A stretch of DNA of 64,000 nucleotides, from the NCBI RefSeq assembly GCF_022430545.2, contig NZ_CP092488.2, forward strand, positions 3,658,001-3,722,000. Reading direction: 5' to 3'. Position 1 is the stretch's first letter. Every line of letters begins with the position of its first letter. The notes under the pieces were generated by a model. The model saw only the letters and a list, made by a program, of their open reading frames with translations. It ran no database searches and was not told the DNA's origin. This document shows positions 16,491 to 25,554 of the stretch, in pieces. The position numbers and the translations under genes were made by a program. Source of the DNA: Mycobacterium paraterrae (lineage in GTDB: Bacteria; Actinomycetota; Actinomycetes; Mycobacteriales; Mycobacteriaceae).

Positions 16491-17236
16491 GCGAGTTCGT
16501 CAGCGTCCACTTCGACGCCGCACGCCCCGGTGTGGGGACCGTGGTGCTGTCACGGCCGCCGACCAATGCGTTGACCCGGCAGGTCTACCGGGAAATCGAG
16601 CAGGCGGCGGCCGAGGTGGGTGGCAACGACAGCGTCTCCGCCGTCATCCTGTTCGGTGGCCACGAGATCTTTTCGGCCGGCGACGACATGCAACAGCTGC
16701 GGACCCTGACCGCGTCGGAAGCCGAGAGCTGGATACGCGTGCACCGCGCCGCTGTCGATGCCGTCGCCGCGATTCCCAAGCCGACCGTCGCCGCAATCAC
16801 CGGATACGCCCTTGGCGCCGGGCTCGGCCTGGCGTTGGCCGCCGACTGGAGGGTGAGCGGCGACAACGTTCGCTTCGGCGCGACGGAGATCCTGGCCGGC
16901 CTGGTTCCCGACGGCGAGGCGATGGCGCGGCTGGCCCGCACGGTCGGAGCCAGCAAGGCCAAGGAGCTGGTGTACAGCGGCCGATTCTTCGACGCCGAGG
17001 AGGCCCAGGCCCTGGGGTTGGTCGACGAGCTGGCGGCTCCCGACGGCGTATACGACACCGCGGCGGCGTGGGCCAGCCGTTTCGTCGACGCGCCCGGCGC
17101 GGCGCTCGCAGCCGCCAAGGCCGCCCTCGACGACGTCTACCGGATAGCTCCCGCGGAGCGATGGGATGTCGAGCGACGCCGCTACCTCGAAGTATTCGAC
17201 GCCAATGTGCGACCGCCGACGATGCCGCCGACTTAA
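16487..17236 (+). CDS. echA17: Enoyl-CoA hydratase/isomerase family protein (EchA17-like)
   Basis: A 249-residue crotonase: oxyanion-hole segments FGGHEIFSAGDDM and GYALGAGLGLALAADW, and a C-terminal helix with the segment VDAPGAALAAAK. It should hydrate or isomerise an enoyl-CoA in fatty-acid catabolism, although some crotonases do other chemistry. TTG 16487 overlaps the NUDIX stop; a second TTG at 16478 is possible. Matches Rv3039c in position. Confidence 0.92.
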   Translation: MSEFVSVHFDAARPGVGTVVLSRPPTNALTRQVYREIEQAAAEVGGNDSVSAVILFGGHEIFSAGDDMQQLRTLTASEAESWIRVHRAAVDAVAAIPKPTVAAITGYALGAGLGLALAADWRVSGDNVRFGATEILAGLVPDGEAMARLARTVGASKAKELVYSGRFFDAEEAQALGLVDELAAPDGVYDTAAAWASRFVDAPGAALAAAKAALDDVYRIAPAERWDVERRRYLEVFDANVRPPTMPPT

Positions 17237-17279
17237 GGTATGGGCTAGCTCACACCGGCGTCAGCGAGCGGGGTCGCAC

Positions 17280-19325
17280 ATGATCTTCCGATCTAGTTTC
17301 GGTGCCGCATTCGCGGCGACGGCATTGCTGACCTCGCCTGCGGCACACGCCGACGACTTCGGCCTCAGCGACCTGCTCGGCAACCTCGTCACCGGCGCGA
17401 CATCCGCCGAGGTCGGCAACCAAGCCATCGAGCAGGCACTCAGCGCCGCCGAAACGGTTTCTGCGGCAACGCTTTTCCAGCAGTACATCTACGATCCTCT
17501 GCATGCCGGCGTCGAGAGCTGGATCAACAGCCCATTCGGCGAGCAGGTCGACCATGCCATCAACATGGCATCCGGGCAGTTTCTGATCGGCAACGGCGCC
17601 GACGGAACCTCCGCCGACCCGAACGGTGGTGACGGCGGCCTGTGGTTCGGCGACGGCGGAAAAGGCTGGGACAGTGTCCAACCCGGACAGGCGGGCGGGG
17701 CGGGCGGTGACGCGGTCGGCTTCTTCGGCAGCGGCGGCGAAGGAGGATCGGGCGGCGCGGGCGCCGCGGGGGGCGACGGCGGCAACGCCGGGTCGCTGTT
17801 CGGCATCGGCGGCGATGGTGGCACCGCGGGCGCCGGGCTCACCGCGGCGGGCCTGCCCGCCCTGGGCGGAGCCGGTGGCAATGCCGGCGCGTTCGGCCAG
17901 CACGGCATGGTCGGCGACTTCGGCGCAATTCCCGCGATGCCGACTGAAGGCGGCCTCACGGCCAGCGGTGACTGGCTGACCAACAGCGACGGTCAGGTCG
18001 TCCTGCTGCACGGCGTCAACGAGGTCTACAAGATCGCGCCGGGCGAGCCGTCGGCGGACGGTTTCAGCGACGACGACGCCGCATTCCTGGCCCAGAACGG
18101 TTTCAACGCAGTGCGTCTCGGCGTCATCTGGTCCTACCTCGAACCCGAGCCCGGCGTCTTCGACAGCGCCTACCTGAACTCGATCGAACAGACCGTCCAG
18201 ACGCTCGGCAACCACGGGATCTACAGCATCATCGACTTCCACCAGGACGCGTACGCCACCGCGTTCGGCGGGGAGGGAGCGCCGGACTGGGCGACGGTCA
18301 CCGCCGGCGGCGCCAACCCGTCGCTGCCGTTCCCGTACAACGAGTTCTTCAACCCCGCCGAGCAGCAGGCGTGGGAGTCGTTGTGGACCAACGTCGACGC
18401 ATCGAACGGTATTGGGCTCGAGGACAATTACGCGCAGATGCTGCAATACGTGGCGAACGCCTTCAACGGCAATCCCAACGTGGCCGGGTTCGAGCTCATC
18501 AACGAACCATCCCCGGGCTCGTCGACGTTCCTGTCGACCCTGTTCGGCAACCCGTTTTTCGACAGTCAGCAGTTGACGCCGTTCTACGACCAGGGGGCCG
18601 ATGCGATCCGGTCCGTCGATCCGACCACGCCGATCTTCTTCGAACCCAACGTCCTCGCCAACGCTGGCGTGCCCGTCGATCTCGATCACGTGGACGCTAC
18701 GAACACCGTCTTGTCGTTCCACGACTACTGCGAGTTCTACCTCGGCCCGCTTGGCTGCATCCCGAGCGTCAGCGGGATAGTCGGCAACGCCGAGAACTAC
18801 GCGCAGGCGCAGGGGATTCCGGCGTTCATGAGCGAATTCGGCGCCACCAGCAACCAGGCGCAGATCCTCGGACCGATGCATGGCGCCGACCAGCATCTGA
18901 TCGGATGGACGGAGTGGGCCTATTCCGGCCAAGGCGACATCACCACCAGCGCGAGCCCGCCTGATTCCGAGTCGCTCGTCTACAACCCGGCCGATCCGCC
19001 GATCGGGGCCAACGTCAACACCGCCAACCTGGAGACCCTCGCCGAGCCCTACCCGCAACTGGTTTCCGGCACCCCGGAGTCCTACTCGTTCGCCAACGGC
19101 ACCTTCCAGTTCAGCTACTCGACTCAGGAGCCCGACGGACTGGGCAGCTTCCCGGCCGGCTCGCACACCACGATCTCGGTGCCCAGCGTCGAATTTCCGG
19201 GCGGCTACCAGGTCAGCGTCACCGGCGGCGAGGTCGTCTCGGCGCCCAACGCCGCCGAACTGGTGATCGCGTCCAACCCCGGTGCCAGCGCCGTCTCCGT
19301 GACGGTCAGCGCCGCGGGAATGTAG
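17280..19325 (+). CDS. Secreted GH5 glycoside hydrolase (endoglycoceramidase-like) with a PGRS-type linker
   Basis: The 681-residue protein has a signal peptide cut near AHA-DD (residue 24). Residues about 101-205 are glycine-rich and open with FLIGNGADGTSADPNGGDGG, very close to the PE_PGRS linker motif, but no PE domain precedes it. Residues 225-590 form a GH5 TIM barrel: LLHGVNEV, DFHQDAYAT, acid/base Glu409 in ELINEPS and nucleophile Glu519 in FMSEFGA. The FHQDAY and SEFGA contexts resemble endoglycoceramidases. A beta-sandwich tail follows. ATG 17280 places the signal peptide first. The gene is absent from the M. tuberculosis order as I remember it. Confidence 0.85.
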   Translation: MIFRSSFGAAFAATALLTSPAAHADDFGLSDLLGNLVTGATSAEVGNQAIEQALSAAETVSAATLFQQYIYDPLHAGVESWINSPFGEQVDHAINMASGQFLIGNGADGTSADPNGGDGGLWFGDGGKGWDSVQPGQAGGAGGDAVGFFGSGGEGGSGGAGAAGGDGGNAGSLFGIGGDGGTAGAGLTAAGLPALGGAGGNAGAFGQHGMVGDFGAIPAMPTEGGLTASGDWLTNSDGQVVLLHGVNEVYKIAPGEPSADGFSDDDAAFLAQNGFNAVRLGVIWSYLEPEPGVFDSAYLNSIEQTVQTLGNHGIYSIIDFHQDAYATAFGGEGAPDWATVTAGGANPSLPFPYNEFFNPAEQQAWESLWTNVDASNGIGLEDNYAQMLQYVANAFNGNPNVAGFELINEPSPGSSTFLSTLFGNPFFDSQQLTPFYDQGADAIRSVDPTTPIFFEPNVLANAGVPVDLDHVDATNTVLSFHDYCEFYLGPLGCIPSVSGIVGNAENYAQAQGIPAFMSEFGATSNQAQILGPMHGADQHLIGWTEWAYSGQGDITTSASPPDSESLVYNPADPPIGANVNTANLETLAEPYPQLVSGTPESYSFANGTFQFSYSTQEPDGLGSFPAGSHTTISVPSVEFPGGYQVSVTGGEVVSAPNAAELVIASNPGASAVSVTVSAAGM

Positions 19326-19411
19326 CCAAGCTGCCGGTGGACCGGCTCCGTGATTGATGGCGTCGACCCGCTGCGCGCGGCCCGCCAGGGCCGCGCTTGC
19401 GATCACCGCTA

Positions 19412-19417
19412 TAGGCT
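19412..19417 (+). promoter_or_regulatory. Candidate -10 hexamer TAGGCT, leaderless
   Basis: TAGGCT is followed by eight bases and ATG 19426. Confidence 0.4.
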
Positions 19418-19425
19418 GGGCGACC

Positions 19426-20394
19426 ATGACCAGTACCGATCCGGCGCCGCAGCCGCACGCCACCGCCGAGCAGGTCGAGGCCGCCCGCCACGACAGCAAG
19501 CTGGCCCAGGTGCTCTATCACGACTGGGAAGCGGAGAACTACGACGAGAAGTGGTCCATCTCCTACGACCAGCGTTGCGTCGACTACGCGCGGGACTGCT
19601 TCGACACCGTCGTCCCGGACGACGAGATCCACCGGTTGCCGTACGACAACGCGCTCGAGCTGGGCTGCGGCAGTGGTTTCTTTCTGCTGAACCTGATCCA
19701 GTCGGGCGTCGCCCGGCGCGGATCGGTGACCGACCTGTCACCGGGCATGGTCAAGGTCGCCACCCGCAACGGACAGTCGCTGGGACTAGACATCGACGGC
19801 CGCGTTGCCGACGCCGAGCGCATCCCCTACGACGACAACTCCTTCGATCTGGTCGTGGGACATGCTGTGCTGCACCACATTCCGGACGTCGAGTTGACGC
19901 TTCGCGAAGTGCTTCGCGTGCTGCGACCGGGCGGCCGATTCGTGTTCGCCGGAGAGCCCACCACGGTCGGCAACAGCTACGCGCGCACGCTGTCCACGCT
20001 AACCTGGCGGGTCGCTACCAACGCCACCAAGCTGCCGGGTCTCGGGAGTTGGCGGCGTCCGCAGGCTGAGCTCGACGAGTCCTCGCGTGCCGCGGCCCTG
20101 GAGTCGATTGTCGACCTGCACACCTTTGCTCCCGCCGAGCTGGAGAAGATGGCCAGGTCGGCCGGCGCCGTAGACGTCGATACCGCCACCGTCGAGTTCA
20201 CCGCCGCGATGCTCGGCTGGCCGCTGCGGACCTTCGAGTACGCGGTGCAGCCGGACAAGTTGGGGTGGGCGTGGGCGAACTTTGCGTTCAGCAGCTGGAA
20301 AGTGCTGAGCTGGGCCGACGCCAACGTCTGGCGACACCTGGTACCCAAGGGCTGGTTCTACAACGTCGAGATCACCGGGATCAAGCCGTCCTGA
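19426..20394 (+). CDS. Class I SAM-dependent methyltransferase (Rv3038c-like)
   Basis: The 322-residue enzyme has motif I ALELGCGSGFFLL, then VADAERIPYDDNSFDLVVGHAVLHHI and VLRPGGRFVFAGEP, typical of UbiE-like small-molecule methyltransferases. The C-terminal region is Trp-rich. The substrate is unknown. ATG 19426 is preceded by a leaderless-type -10. The stop overlaps the likely start of the next methyltransferase-like gene. Confidence 0.9.
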   Translation: MTSTDPAPQPHATAEQVEAARHDSKLAQVLYHDWEAENYDEKWSISYDQRCVDYARDCFDTVVPDDEIHRLPYDNALELGCGSGFFLLNLIQSGVARRGSVTDLSPGMVKVATRNGQSLGLDIDGRVADAERIPYDDNSFDLVVGHAVLHHIPDVELTLREVLRVLRPGGRFVFAGEPTTVGNSYARTLSTLTWRVATNATKLPGLGSWRRPQAELDESSRAAALESIVDLHTFAPAELEKMARSAGAVDVDTATVEFTAAMLGWPLRTFEYAVQPDKLGWAWANFAFSSWKVLSWADANVWRHLVPKGWFYNVEITGIKPS

Positions 20395-21560
20395 ACTTCG
20401 CCCTCGACGACGTCGCCTACCTGACGTCGGAGGAAGGCTCGGCCGCGCTGGCCGTGGTCGCGGCCAGTCCGCTGTCGGATCGGGTCGGCGATATCGCAGC
20501 CTTGCGGAAGCGATTCGGCGACCGCACGCCGGTACTGGTGGAGACGGTGTTGCTGCGTCGGCGTGCGCAGGAGAAGTTGTCCCAACTGCCGGGTAGCGAC
20601 GATTGGTTGTTCACCGACGAGGCGCTCCAGCAGGCGAGCGCCGGTTCGGTGGCCCTGCATCGGTCGAATCGGTTGCGGCACAGGGTCGTTCACGACGTCA
20701 CCTGCTCGATTGGTACCGAACTGGCGGCGTTGCTCGGCAGGGCGACCCGCGTCGTCGGCAGCGACATCGACCCGGTCCGCCTCGCGTTGGCGCGCCACAA
20801 CCTCCGCGGCGCCGTCGACTTGTGCCGCGCCGACGCGCTGCATCCGGTCACCCGTGGCACGGTGGTGCTTGCCGACCCGGTCCGACGCAGCGGTGGTCGG
20901 CGCCGATTCGATCCTCGTGACTACCGGCCCGCCCTCGACGAGCTGATCGATACCTACCGGCACCGCGATCTGGTCGTGAAGTGTGCGCCCGGAGTCGATT
21001 TCGACGCGGTGACGCAACTCGGCTTTGACGGTGAGATCGAGGTGACGTCGTATCGAGGTTCGGTGCGAGAAGCCTGCTTGTGGTCGGCCGGCCTGGCCGA
21101 ACCGGGTGTACGCCGACGGGCCAGCATCCTGGATCGCGATGAGCGGTTCACCGACGCGGAGCCAGACGATTGCCCGGTCCGCCCGGCGGGCCGATGGATT
21201 GTCGACCCCGACGGTGCGGTGGTGCGGGCCGGCCTGGTGCGTCACTTCGCGGCGCGACACGGCCTCTGGCAGCTCGATCCGAACATCGCCTACCTGTCCG
21301 GCGACTATGTACCGGCGGGACTACGTGGATTCGAGGTACTCGAGAAGTTGGCTTTCGACGAGCGGCGGCTACGTCAGGTCTTGGCGCGGCTCGACTGCGG
21401 CGCGCTCGAAGTGCTGGTCCGCGGCGTGGATATCGATCCCGATGCGCTTCGCCGGCGGATGAGCCTCCGCGGTGGCCAGTCGTTGTCGGTAATCATCACG
21501 CGAATCGGCTCCGGCGCGGCGGCGCGGGGGACCGCGTTCGTCTGCAGGGCGTCGCGCTAA
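20391..21560 (+). CDS. THUMP-like domain SAM-dependent methyltransferase (Rv3037c-like)
   Basis: Coding is clear from NFALDDVAYLTSEEG onward to the stop. HDVTCSIGTELAALLG and VVGSDIDPVRLALARHNL form an unusual SAM-binding fold, and DPVRRSGGRRRF is characteristic of this family. The C-terminus (LDCGALEVLVRGVDIDPD) is the THUMP-like domain. From memory, Rv3037c has been linked to MGLP synthesis in mycobacteria, but the fold suggests nucleic acid or tRNA. No ATG, GTG or TTG lies in frame near the conserved start; a CTG at 20391 overlapping the preceding TGA is the best candidate, the alternatives being GTG 20265 or 20454. Confidence 0.8.
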   Translation: MNFALDDVAYLTSEEGSAALAVVAASPLSDRVGDIAALRKRFGDRTPVLVETVLLRRRAQEKLSQLPGSDDWLFTDEALQQASAGSVALHRSNRLRHRVVHDVTCSIGTELAALLGRATRVVGSDIDPVRLALARHNLRGAVDLCRADALHPVTRGTVVLADPVRRSGGRRRFDPRDYRPALDELIDTYRHRDLVVKCAPGVDFDAVTQLGFDGEIEVTSYRGSVREACLWSAGLAEPGVRRRASILDRDERFTDAEPDDCPVRPAGRWIVDPDGAVVRAGLVRHFAARHGLWQLDPNIAYLSGDYVPAGLRGFEVLEKLAFDERRLRQVLARLDCGALEVLVRGVDIDPDALRRRMSLRGGQSLSVIITRIGSGAAARGTAFVCRASR

Positions 21561-21620
21561 AGGGCCGGTGACCACCGTCTGCCGCCTCAAACGGTGGTCA
21601 CCGACCCTGCAGTACCCAGC

Positions 21621-23072
21621 TCAGAACAGCGTGGTGAGCTCAGACCAGAAATTGGCGCCATCGGCAGCGACCGACCCGCCGTCGAACGACGCCACCAGTT
21701 CGGTCAGCCAGTTGCTGCTTTCCGCCGCGGCGGAGCCGTCGAACGACGACAGCAGGTCGGTGAACCAGTTGCCGCCCTCGGTGGCAGCCGAATGGCCGTC
21801 GAGCGAGGTGAGCAGGTCCGTCGTCCAGCTTTCGGCCGGCCAGCCCATGGGAGTACCCGTCGGATCGTAGACATGGACGTTGTCGCCGACCGCGTTTGCG
21901 ACGTGGTTGCTGGACCCGTCCCAGCCTGCCAAGGCGATGGCGTGCGAGCCTTCGGCGGTCGCTGTGTTCAAATTGCTGTCGTAGATCGCAGTTCCATCGC
22001 CTGCGCCTGCTTGAGCAACGGCGTAGTCGCCGTTGGCAACCGCGGTATTGCCGCTGCCCCAGGCTGCTGCCGCAGAGCTCCAGAGACCGGTGGCAGAGGC
22101 AAAGTTGAACGATCCGGTGTCTCCGACGACAGCGGTGCTGTGATCGCCGTCGGCGGTTGCGTAGTTGAAGAAGCCGCTCATGGCGTTGGCGTCGGAATAC
22201 AGCCCGTGAGCGATCGCGATGTTGCCGAAGCTCGATTCGGCGCTGGCATGCCCGATCGAGATCACATCGAGTCCGCTGATGGAAACGGCAAAATTCGAGT
22301 AGTCGTCGGGGAGCGTGGCCGGCGTGACTGATGCCGCTGCTGCTGCGCTGTCGAGCAGATCGGCGCTCGCTGCGGCGCTGGCCGGATCGGCTGCGCCGGA
22401 CAGTCCGTTCGGGCTGACATCGGTGACGAGGTCGCCGTTCGCATCGGCGACATTGCCGCTGCTGCCATCCAGTCCAGCGGCCGCGTGAGCCTGATAGCCC
22501 TCGGCGGTGGCGGTGTTGAAGCTGCCTGTGGTCAGCCCGCCATTCGGAGTGCCCGCGTAAGCGGTCGACTGGTTGCCGACTACGGTCGCGGTGTTGTAAC
22601 TGCCGGAACCGAAACCGTACGCGGCTTCAGCGACGCTATGGTCGCCGGTCACCGAGGCGGTGTTGAAAAGCGGAAAGCCCAGGCTCCCTGCCGAACCAAC
22701 GAAGGCACCGCTTCCGTCTCCGTCGACGTTGGCCGTGTTGAACAACCCGCCGTAGGCGAGCGCGTAGGTGCTGGCGCCGTGGGCGATCGCGATGTTGCCG
22801 AAGCTCGACTGCGCGAGCGCGCTGCCGCTTTGGTACAGCGGGATTCCGCTGAAGGAGATGGCGAAGTTGGAGAAGTCATCGGGGACCGTCGGGGGTGTGA
22901 CCGCTGCCGCCGACGCGGCCGCAACCGCGCCGAAGTCAGGCAGGTACGCGGCAATGTCGGAGCCGTTGAGGTAGTCGGCGGTCGCGATGCCCGGCACGGA
23001 TGCCACCGCGGCCCCTAGGCCGAGCCCGGTGGCAACGACTCCAGCGCGCGCGATGCGGTGAAACTTTCCCAT
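21621..23072 (-). CDS. Secreted repeat protein with YadA-head-like repeats and C-terminal W-T-D-L motifs
   Basis: The 483-residue protein has a signal peptide ending near TA-DYL (residue 33). Two long units (about 58-205 and 249-385) each start with VTPxTxPDDxSNFAxSxSG and contain SFGNIAIAHG, then runs of FNTATAEG, GDHSTAVVG and GNTAVANG type. These short G-x-x-A-x-A-x-G periodicities resemble the left-handed beta-roll of YadA-type adhesin heads. The C-terminus has four W-centred repeats (Trp416, 436, 455, 476; SWTTDLL, NWFTDLL, NWLTELV, NFWSELT). A paralogue lies at 24423-25388. The function is unknown; a cell-surface or secreted structural role is inference. Confidence 0.8.
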   Translation of the reverse strand: MGKFHRIARAGVVATGLGLGAAVASVPGIATADYLNGSDIAAYLPDFGAVAAASAAAVTPPTVPDDFSNFAISFSGIPLYQSGSALAQSSFGNIAIAHGASTYALAYGGLFNTANVDGDGSGAFVGSAGSLGFPLFNTASVTGDHSVAEAAYGFGSGSYNTATVVGNQSTAYAGTPNGGLTTGSFNTATAEGYQAHAAAGLDGSSGNVADANGDLVTDVSPNGLSGAADPASAAASADLLDSAAAAASVTPATLPDDYSNFAVSISGLDVISIGHASAESSFGNIAIAHGLYSDANAMSGFFNYATADGDHSTAVVGDTGSFNFASATGLWSSAAAAWGSGNTAVANGDYAVAQAGAGDGTAIYDSNLNTATAEGSHAIALAGWDGSSNHVANAVGDNVHVYDPTGTPMGWPAESWTTDLLTSLDGHSAATEGGNWFTDLLSSFDGSAAAESSNWLTELVASFDGGSVAADGANFWSELTTLF

Positions 23073-23715
23073 CTGCTGTTCCTTTCGTCGCGACCGAGCA
23101 AGACCGGTCTTCGTGGTCTCTTAGCAAAAACTCAGGTCACTGCTCGAGACGCTAGGTCGACGGGGTAGGCCCGGGATACAGGGATTTCCCTGGCATTCAG
23201 CTGACGCCCGCCACGGGAGGGCCCTGGGCGGAGGCGGGGGACGGCTCGGCCGGTCGCCCAAAAATAGGGAGATCTCCCCATGATTTGAGGCCTGTCCGCG
23301 CCGCAGACTGAGGAAAGCGCGCCGGGGGTCGGCGGGGCTGCAGCGAAGCATTACCGGGACATGATGTGGCTGCCGCAGTCTCGCCGCCCCCGGCGGCGCG
23401 ATATCCGGCGATAGCCGCCTGGGCTTCCTGGCGGGTTCACGTTAAGACCTCAGCGCGAACCCGCCAGGGGTTGCGGCCGACGGTGTGCTCGGGCATTTGC
23501 CAGCGATGCTCTCAGCTATGACCCATTCTTGGCCGAAAAGCCATTTAGTGCACGTCAGCGTGCTTTCTCTGTCCTTCACGGGACCGACATTGCTAATTAG
23601 TAAACATTTGTCAGGTAACCTGGTTTTAACACAATTTCTCGCCTACAGTTAATTCGCAGTCACATCCGAACGAGTCCGCGTTGCCGGTCTGACCGTCACC
23701 GAAAGGAAGTTCACG
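23073..23715. other. Intergenic region between divergent secreted-protein genes
   Basis: No convincing gene in 643 bp. It holds two short perfect palindromes, CAGGGATTTCCCTG (23179-23192) and GGGAGATCTCCC (23267-23278), both of the form GGGA-N-TCCC. An AT-rich stretch around 23590-23660 with TTAGTAAACATTTG and GTTTTAACAC probably contains the promoter of the small gene at 23716. Confidence 0.5.
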
Positions 23716-23970
23716 ATGAAGTCCCGTGGCATGGTCCGGGTGGGGCTCCTGGCGGGGAGCCTGATTGTCAGCTCGCTGCTGGGATCCCCATCAGATCTGT
23801 CCTGGTCAGGCACCTTGACGGCCGCTAGCCCTGGGGCCGGCCCGTCCGTCGTCGGCTCTGTCGAAGGAATTGCGACCCGCGACCGCGGCACTCACGTTCA
23901 GGCTGTCGGTTGCGAGAAGCAGCGGAAACCCAGTTGCAACAAACCGGGGCGACGCTCCACGCACCGATGA
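23716..23970 (+). CDS. Small putative secreted protein
   Basis: The 84-residue ORF is preceded by GAAAGGAAG seven bases before its ATG, a good ribosome-binding site. It starts MKSRGMVRVGLLAGSLIVSS, a basic then hydrophobic signal-like segment, and ends in a basic tail (KQRKPSCNKPGRRS). No family is recognisable. The strong Shine-Dalgarno is the main evidence that it is real. Confidence 0.5.
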   Translation: MKSRGMVRVGLLAGSLIVSSLLGSPSDLSWSGTLTAASPGAGPSVVGSVEGIATRDRGTHVQAVGCEKQRKPSCNKPGRRSTHR

Positions 23971-24422
23971 TTGGCTTCAGTGGCACCAGCAAGCTGCCGA
24001 GATCACCGAAGAAAAAATTTTCCGGGTGCCGCCGTGTTACCTCCGACACTGAGCCGTCGGGCAAACTCAGAGTTTGAATCCAAGGTCTTGGCAAAAATTT
24101 CCGGATGTTCGAATACTTCTTCTAAGAAGATAGCCGGTATCTCTCAGATTGATCTTGATCATGACTCCGATACTTAGGCTCGAAAACCATACCGGCGGCC
24201 GCTGATCATGATCAAAATCCTGCACAGGACGCCTGTTCGGGGGAAGCCGCGATACTGGGAACCGGCTTTAATTCACCAAATGCGCGCTGAGGAATTTTTC
24301 TTCAATTATTAGGCTTTGTTCGAACAGAATTGACGCTTCCGCATAGGCTAGGGGCCACTCGGCGCGGTGGGCGCTGACGATTAAATGGCGCGCACTTTGT
24401 GCGTAGGGGGAAGGAACTATCC
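23971..24422. other. Intergenic region with palindromes upstream of the second repeat-protein gene
   Basis: No ORF I can support. TGATCATGATCA (24203-24214) is a perfect 12-bp palindrome and a related TTGATCATGA lies at 24155-24164. A small hairpin CTTCTT-CTA-AGAAG lies near 24115-24130. The base composition is lower in GC than its surroundings. The ribosome-binding site GGGGGAAGGA ends the region. Confidence 0.45.
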
Positions 24423-25388
24423 ATGAGGAGCACTCGTGCTTTGACACGGCTGGGAATGCTGGCCGTCGGGCTAGGCATTGGCGGAGCTGTCGCGGCAACG
24501 CCCGGAATTGCGTCGGCGGATTCGACCTTCGATTGGCTCTCGACTGTCGACAGCTTTCTTTCCGGTAGCGCCTTATCGGCCGCGGACACCACCCCGGCCC
24601 TGAACCTGGCCATTTCCTTCGACGGAATGACGATCTTCCAGGAGGGCACGGCGGAGGCCTACACGGGCTCCGGAGGAAACATCGCGATCGCCAATGGCGC
24701 GGGAGCGATGGCCTATGCATTCGGAACGGGCAACTACGCGAGCGTCGACGGGACGGATTCGACGGCGGTCGCCGGCGGCTACACCGACGCGATGGCCCAA
24801 AACTCCACCGCAAACACGGCCTTTGTCTTCGGTGACGACAGCACCGGCTATGCCGGTGGCTACGACGCCGCCAACCCCGGCACCTTTAACTACGCCATCA
24901 TCTTCGGCGACGGGAACACCGCCCTGGCAGGCGGAAACGCGTTGGGAGCCGGCAGTTACGACGGCGCCTACATGGAGGGCGACAACCTTGGAACTGCCAA
25001 GGCCCAGGGCGCGGATTACCTATTCAACATCTTGAAGTTCTACGGCGACGGAACCCCGACCACGGCCGGCGCTGCCGAGAGCACCGGCCTCCTGAGCGGC
25101 GACAGCACGGGCGCATTGGCCGAGGGTCAGGCCTTCTGGTCTGACCTCTTCTCCGGCGACACCCAGGGCGCCTTGACGGCCGGTAGCAACTTCTGGACCG
25201 ACCTGCTGGGTGGTTCGGGTGGAGTGACCGACGCCAGCAACTGGTGGACGGATCTGCTCGGTGGTGCGGGCACGGCCGGCGCCGGAGACTTCGCCAATCT
25301 GTGGACCGACCTAGTGGGAGCATTCGACGGTGCCGGCACGGCTGCCGATCTGAGCAACTTCTGGACTGATCTCGCCGGGCTGTTCTAA
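24423..25388 (+). CDS. Secreted repeat protein, paralogue of the 21621-23072 product
   Basis: The 321-residue protein has a signal peptide ending near IASA-DST (residue 32). It contains GNIAIANGAGAMAYAFGTGN and several GDxSTxxAGG repeats in residues 60-200, the same periodic pattern as the neighbour. The C-terminal 90 residues contain five W-centred repeats (Trp239, 258, 275, 294, 314; AFWSDLF, NFWTDLL, NWWTDLL, NLWTDLV, NFWTDLA) and end in GLF, as the paralogue ends in TLF. The start is fixed by a strong GGGGGAAGGA. Function is unknown. Confidence 0.8.
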   Translation: MRSTRALTRLGMLAVGLGIGGAVAATPGIASADSTFDWLSTVDSFLSGSALSAADTTPALNLAISFDGMTIFQEGTAEAYTGSGGNIAIANGAGAMAYAFGTGNYASVDGTDSTAVAGGYTDAMAQNSTANTAFVFGDDSTGYAGGYDAANPGTFNYAIIFGDGNTALAGGNALGAGSYDGAYMEGDNLGTAKAQGADYLFNILKFYGDGTPTTAGAAESTGLLSGDSTGALAEGQAFWSDLFSGDTQGALTAGSNFWTDLLGGSGGVTDASNWWTDLLGGAGTAGAGDFANLWTDLVGAFDGAGTAADLSNFWTDLAGLF

Positions 25389-25554
25389 CAGCAGGCCCGC
25401 CTGACCGGGTCAGCGGCCGCCGTAAGGGAGGACGGTGGTCGCTGACCTGGGCGGGAGCTCATTGGCAAGAGGTTTACAGTCCGTCGAGACAGGGCCAGGT
25501 ACGCTGGCGAGACGGCATTCGAGCCGTTCTGAGTCTGCGAGGACAAGTCGACCG

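Noticed and set aside
17600..17900. Possible full PE_PGRS protein
   Set aside because: The glycine-rich stretch is PGRS-like, but no PE domain is found upstream and a signal peptide is present, so it is treated as a linker.
17250..19499. Open frame of about 750 codons on the minus strand opposite the GH5 gene
   Set aside because: No recognisable domain, composition typical of antisense to GC-rich coding DNA, and the plus-strand product has a signal peptide and complete active site.
24155..24214. TGATCATGATCA palindrome as an operator
   Set aside because: It is a perfect 12-bp palindrome with a partial second copy, but no regulator gene is near and such sequences can occur in AT-richer spacers; noted only as part of the intergenic region.
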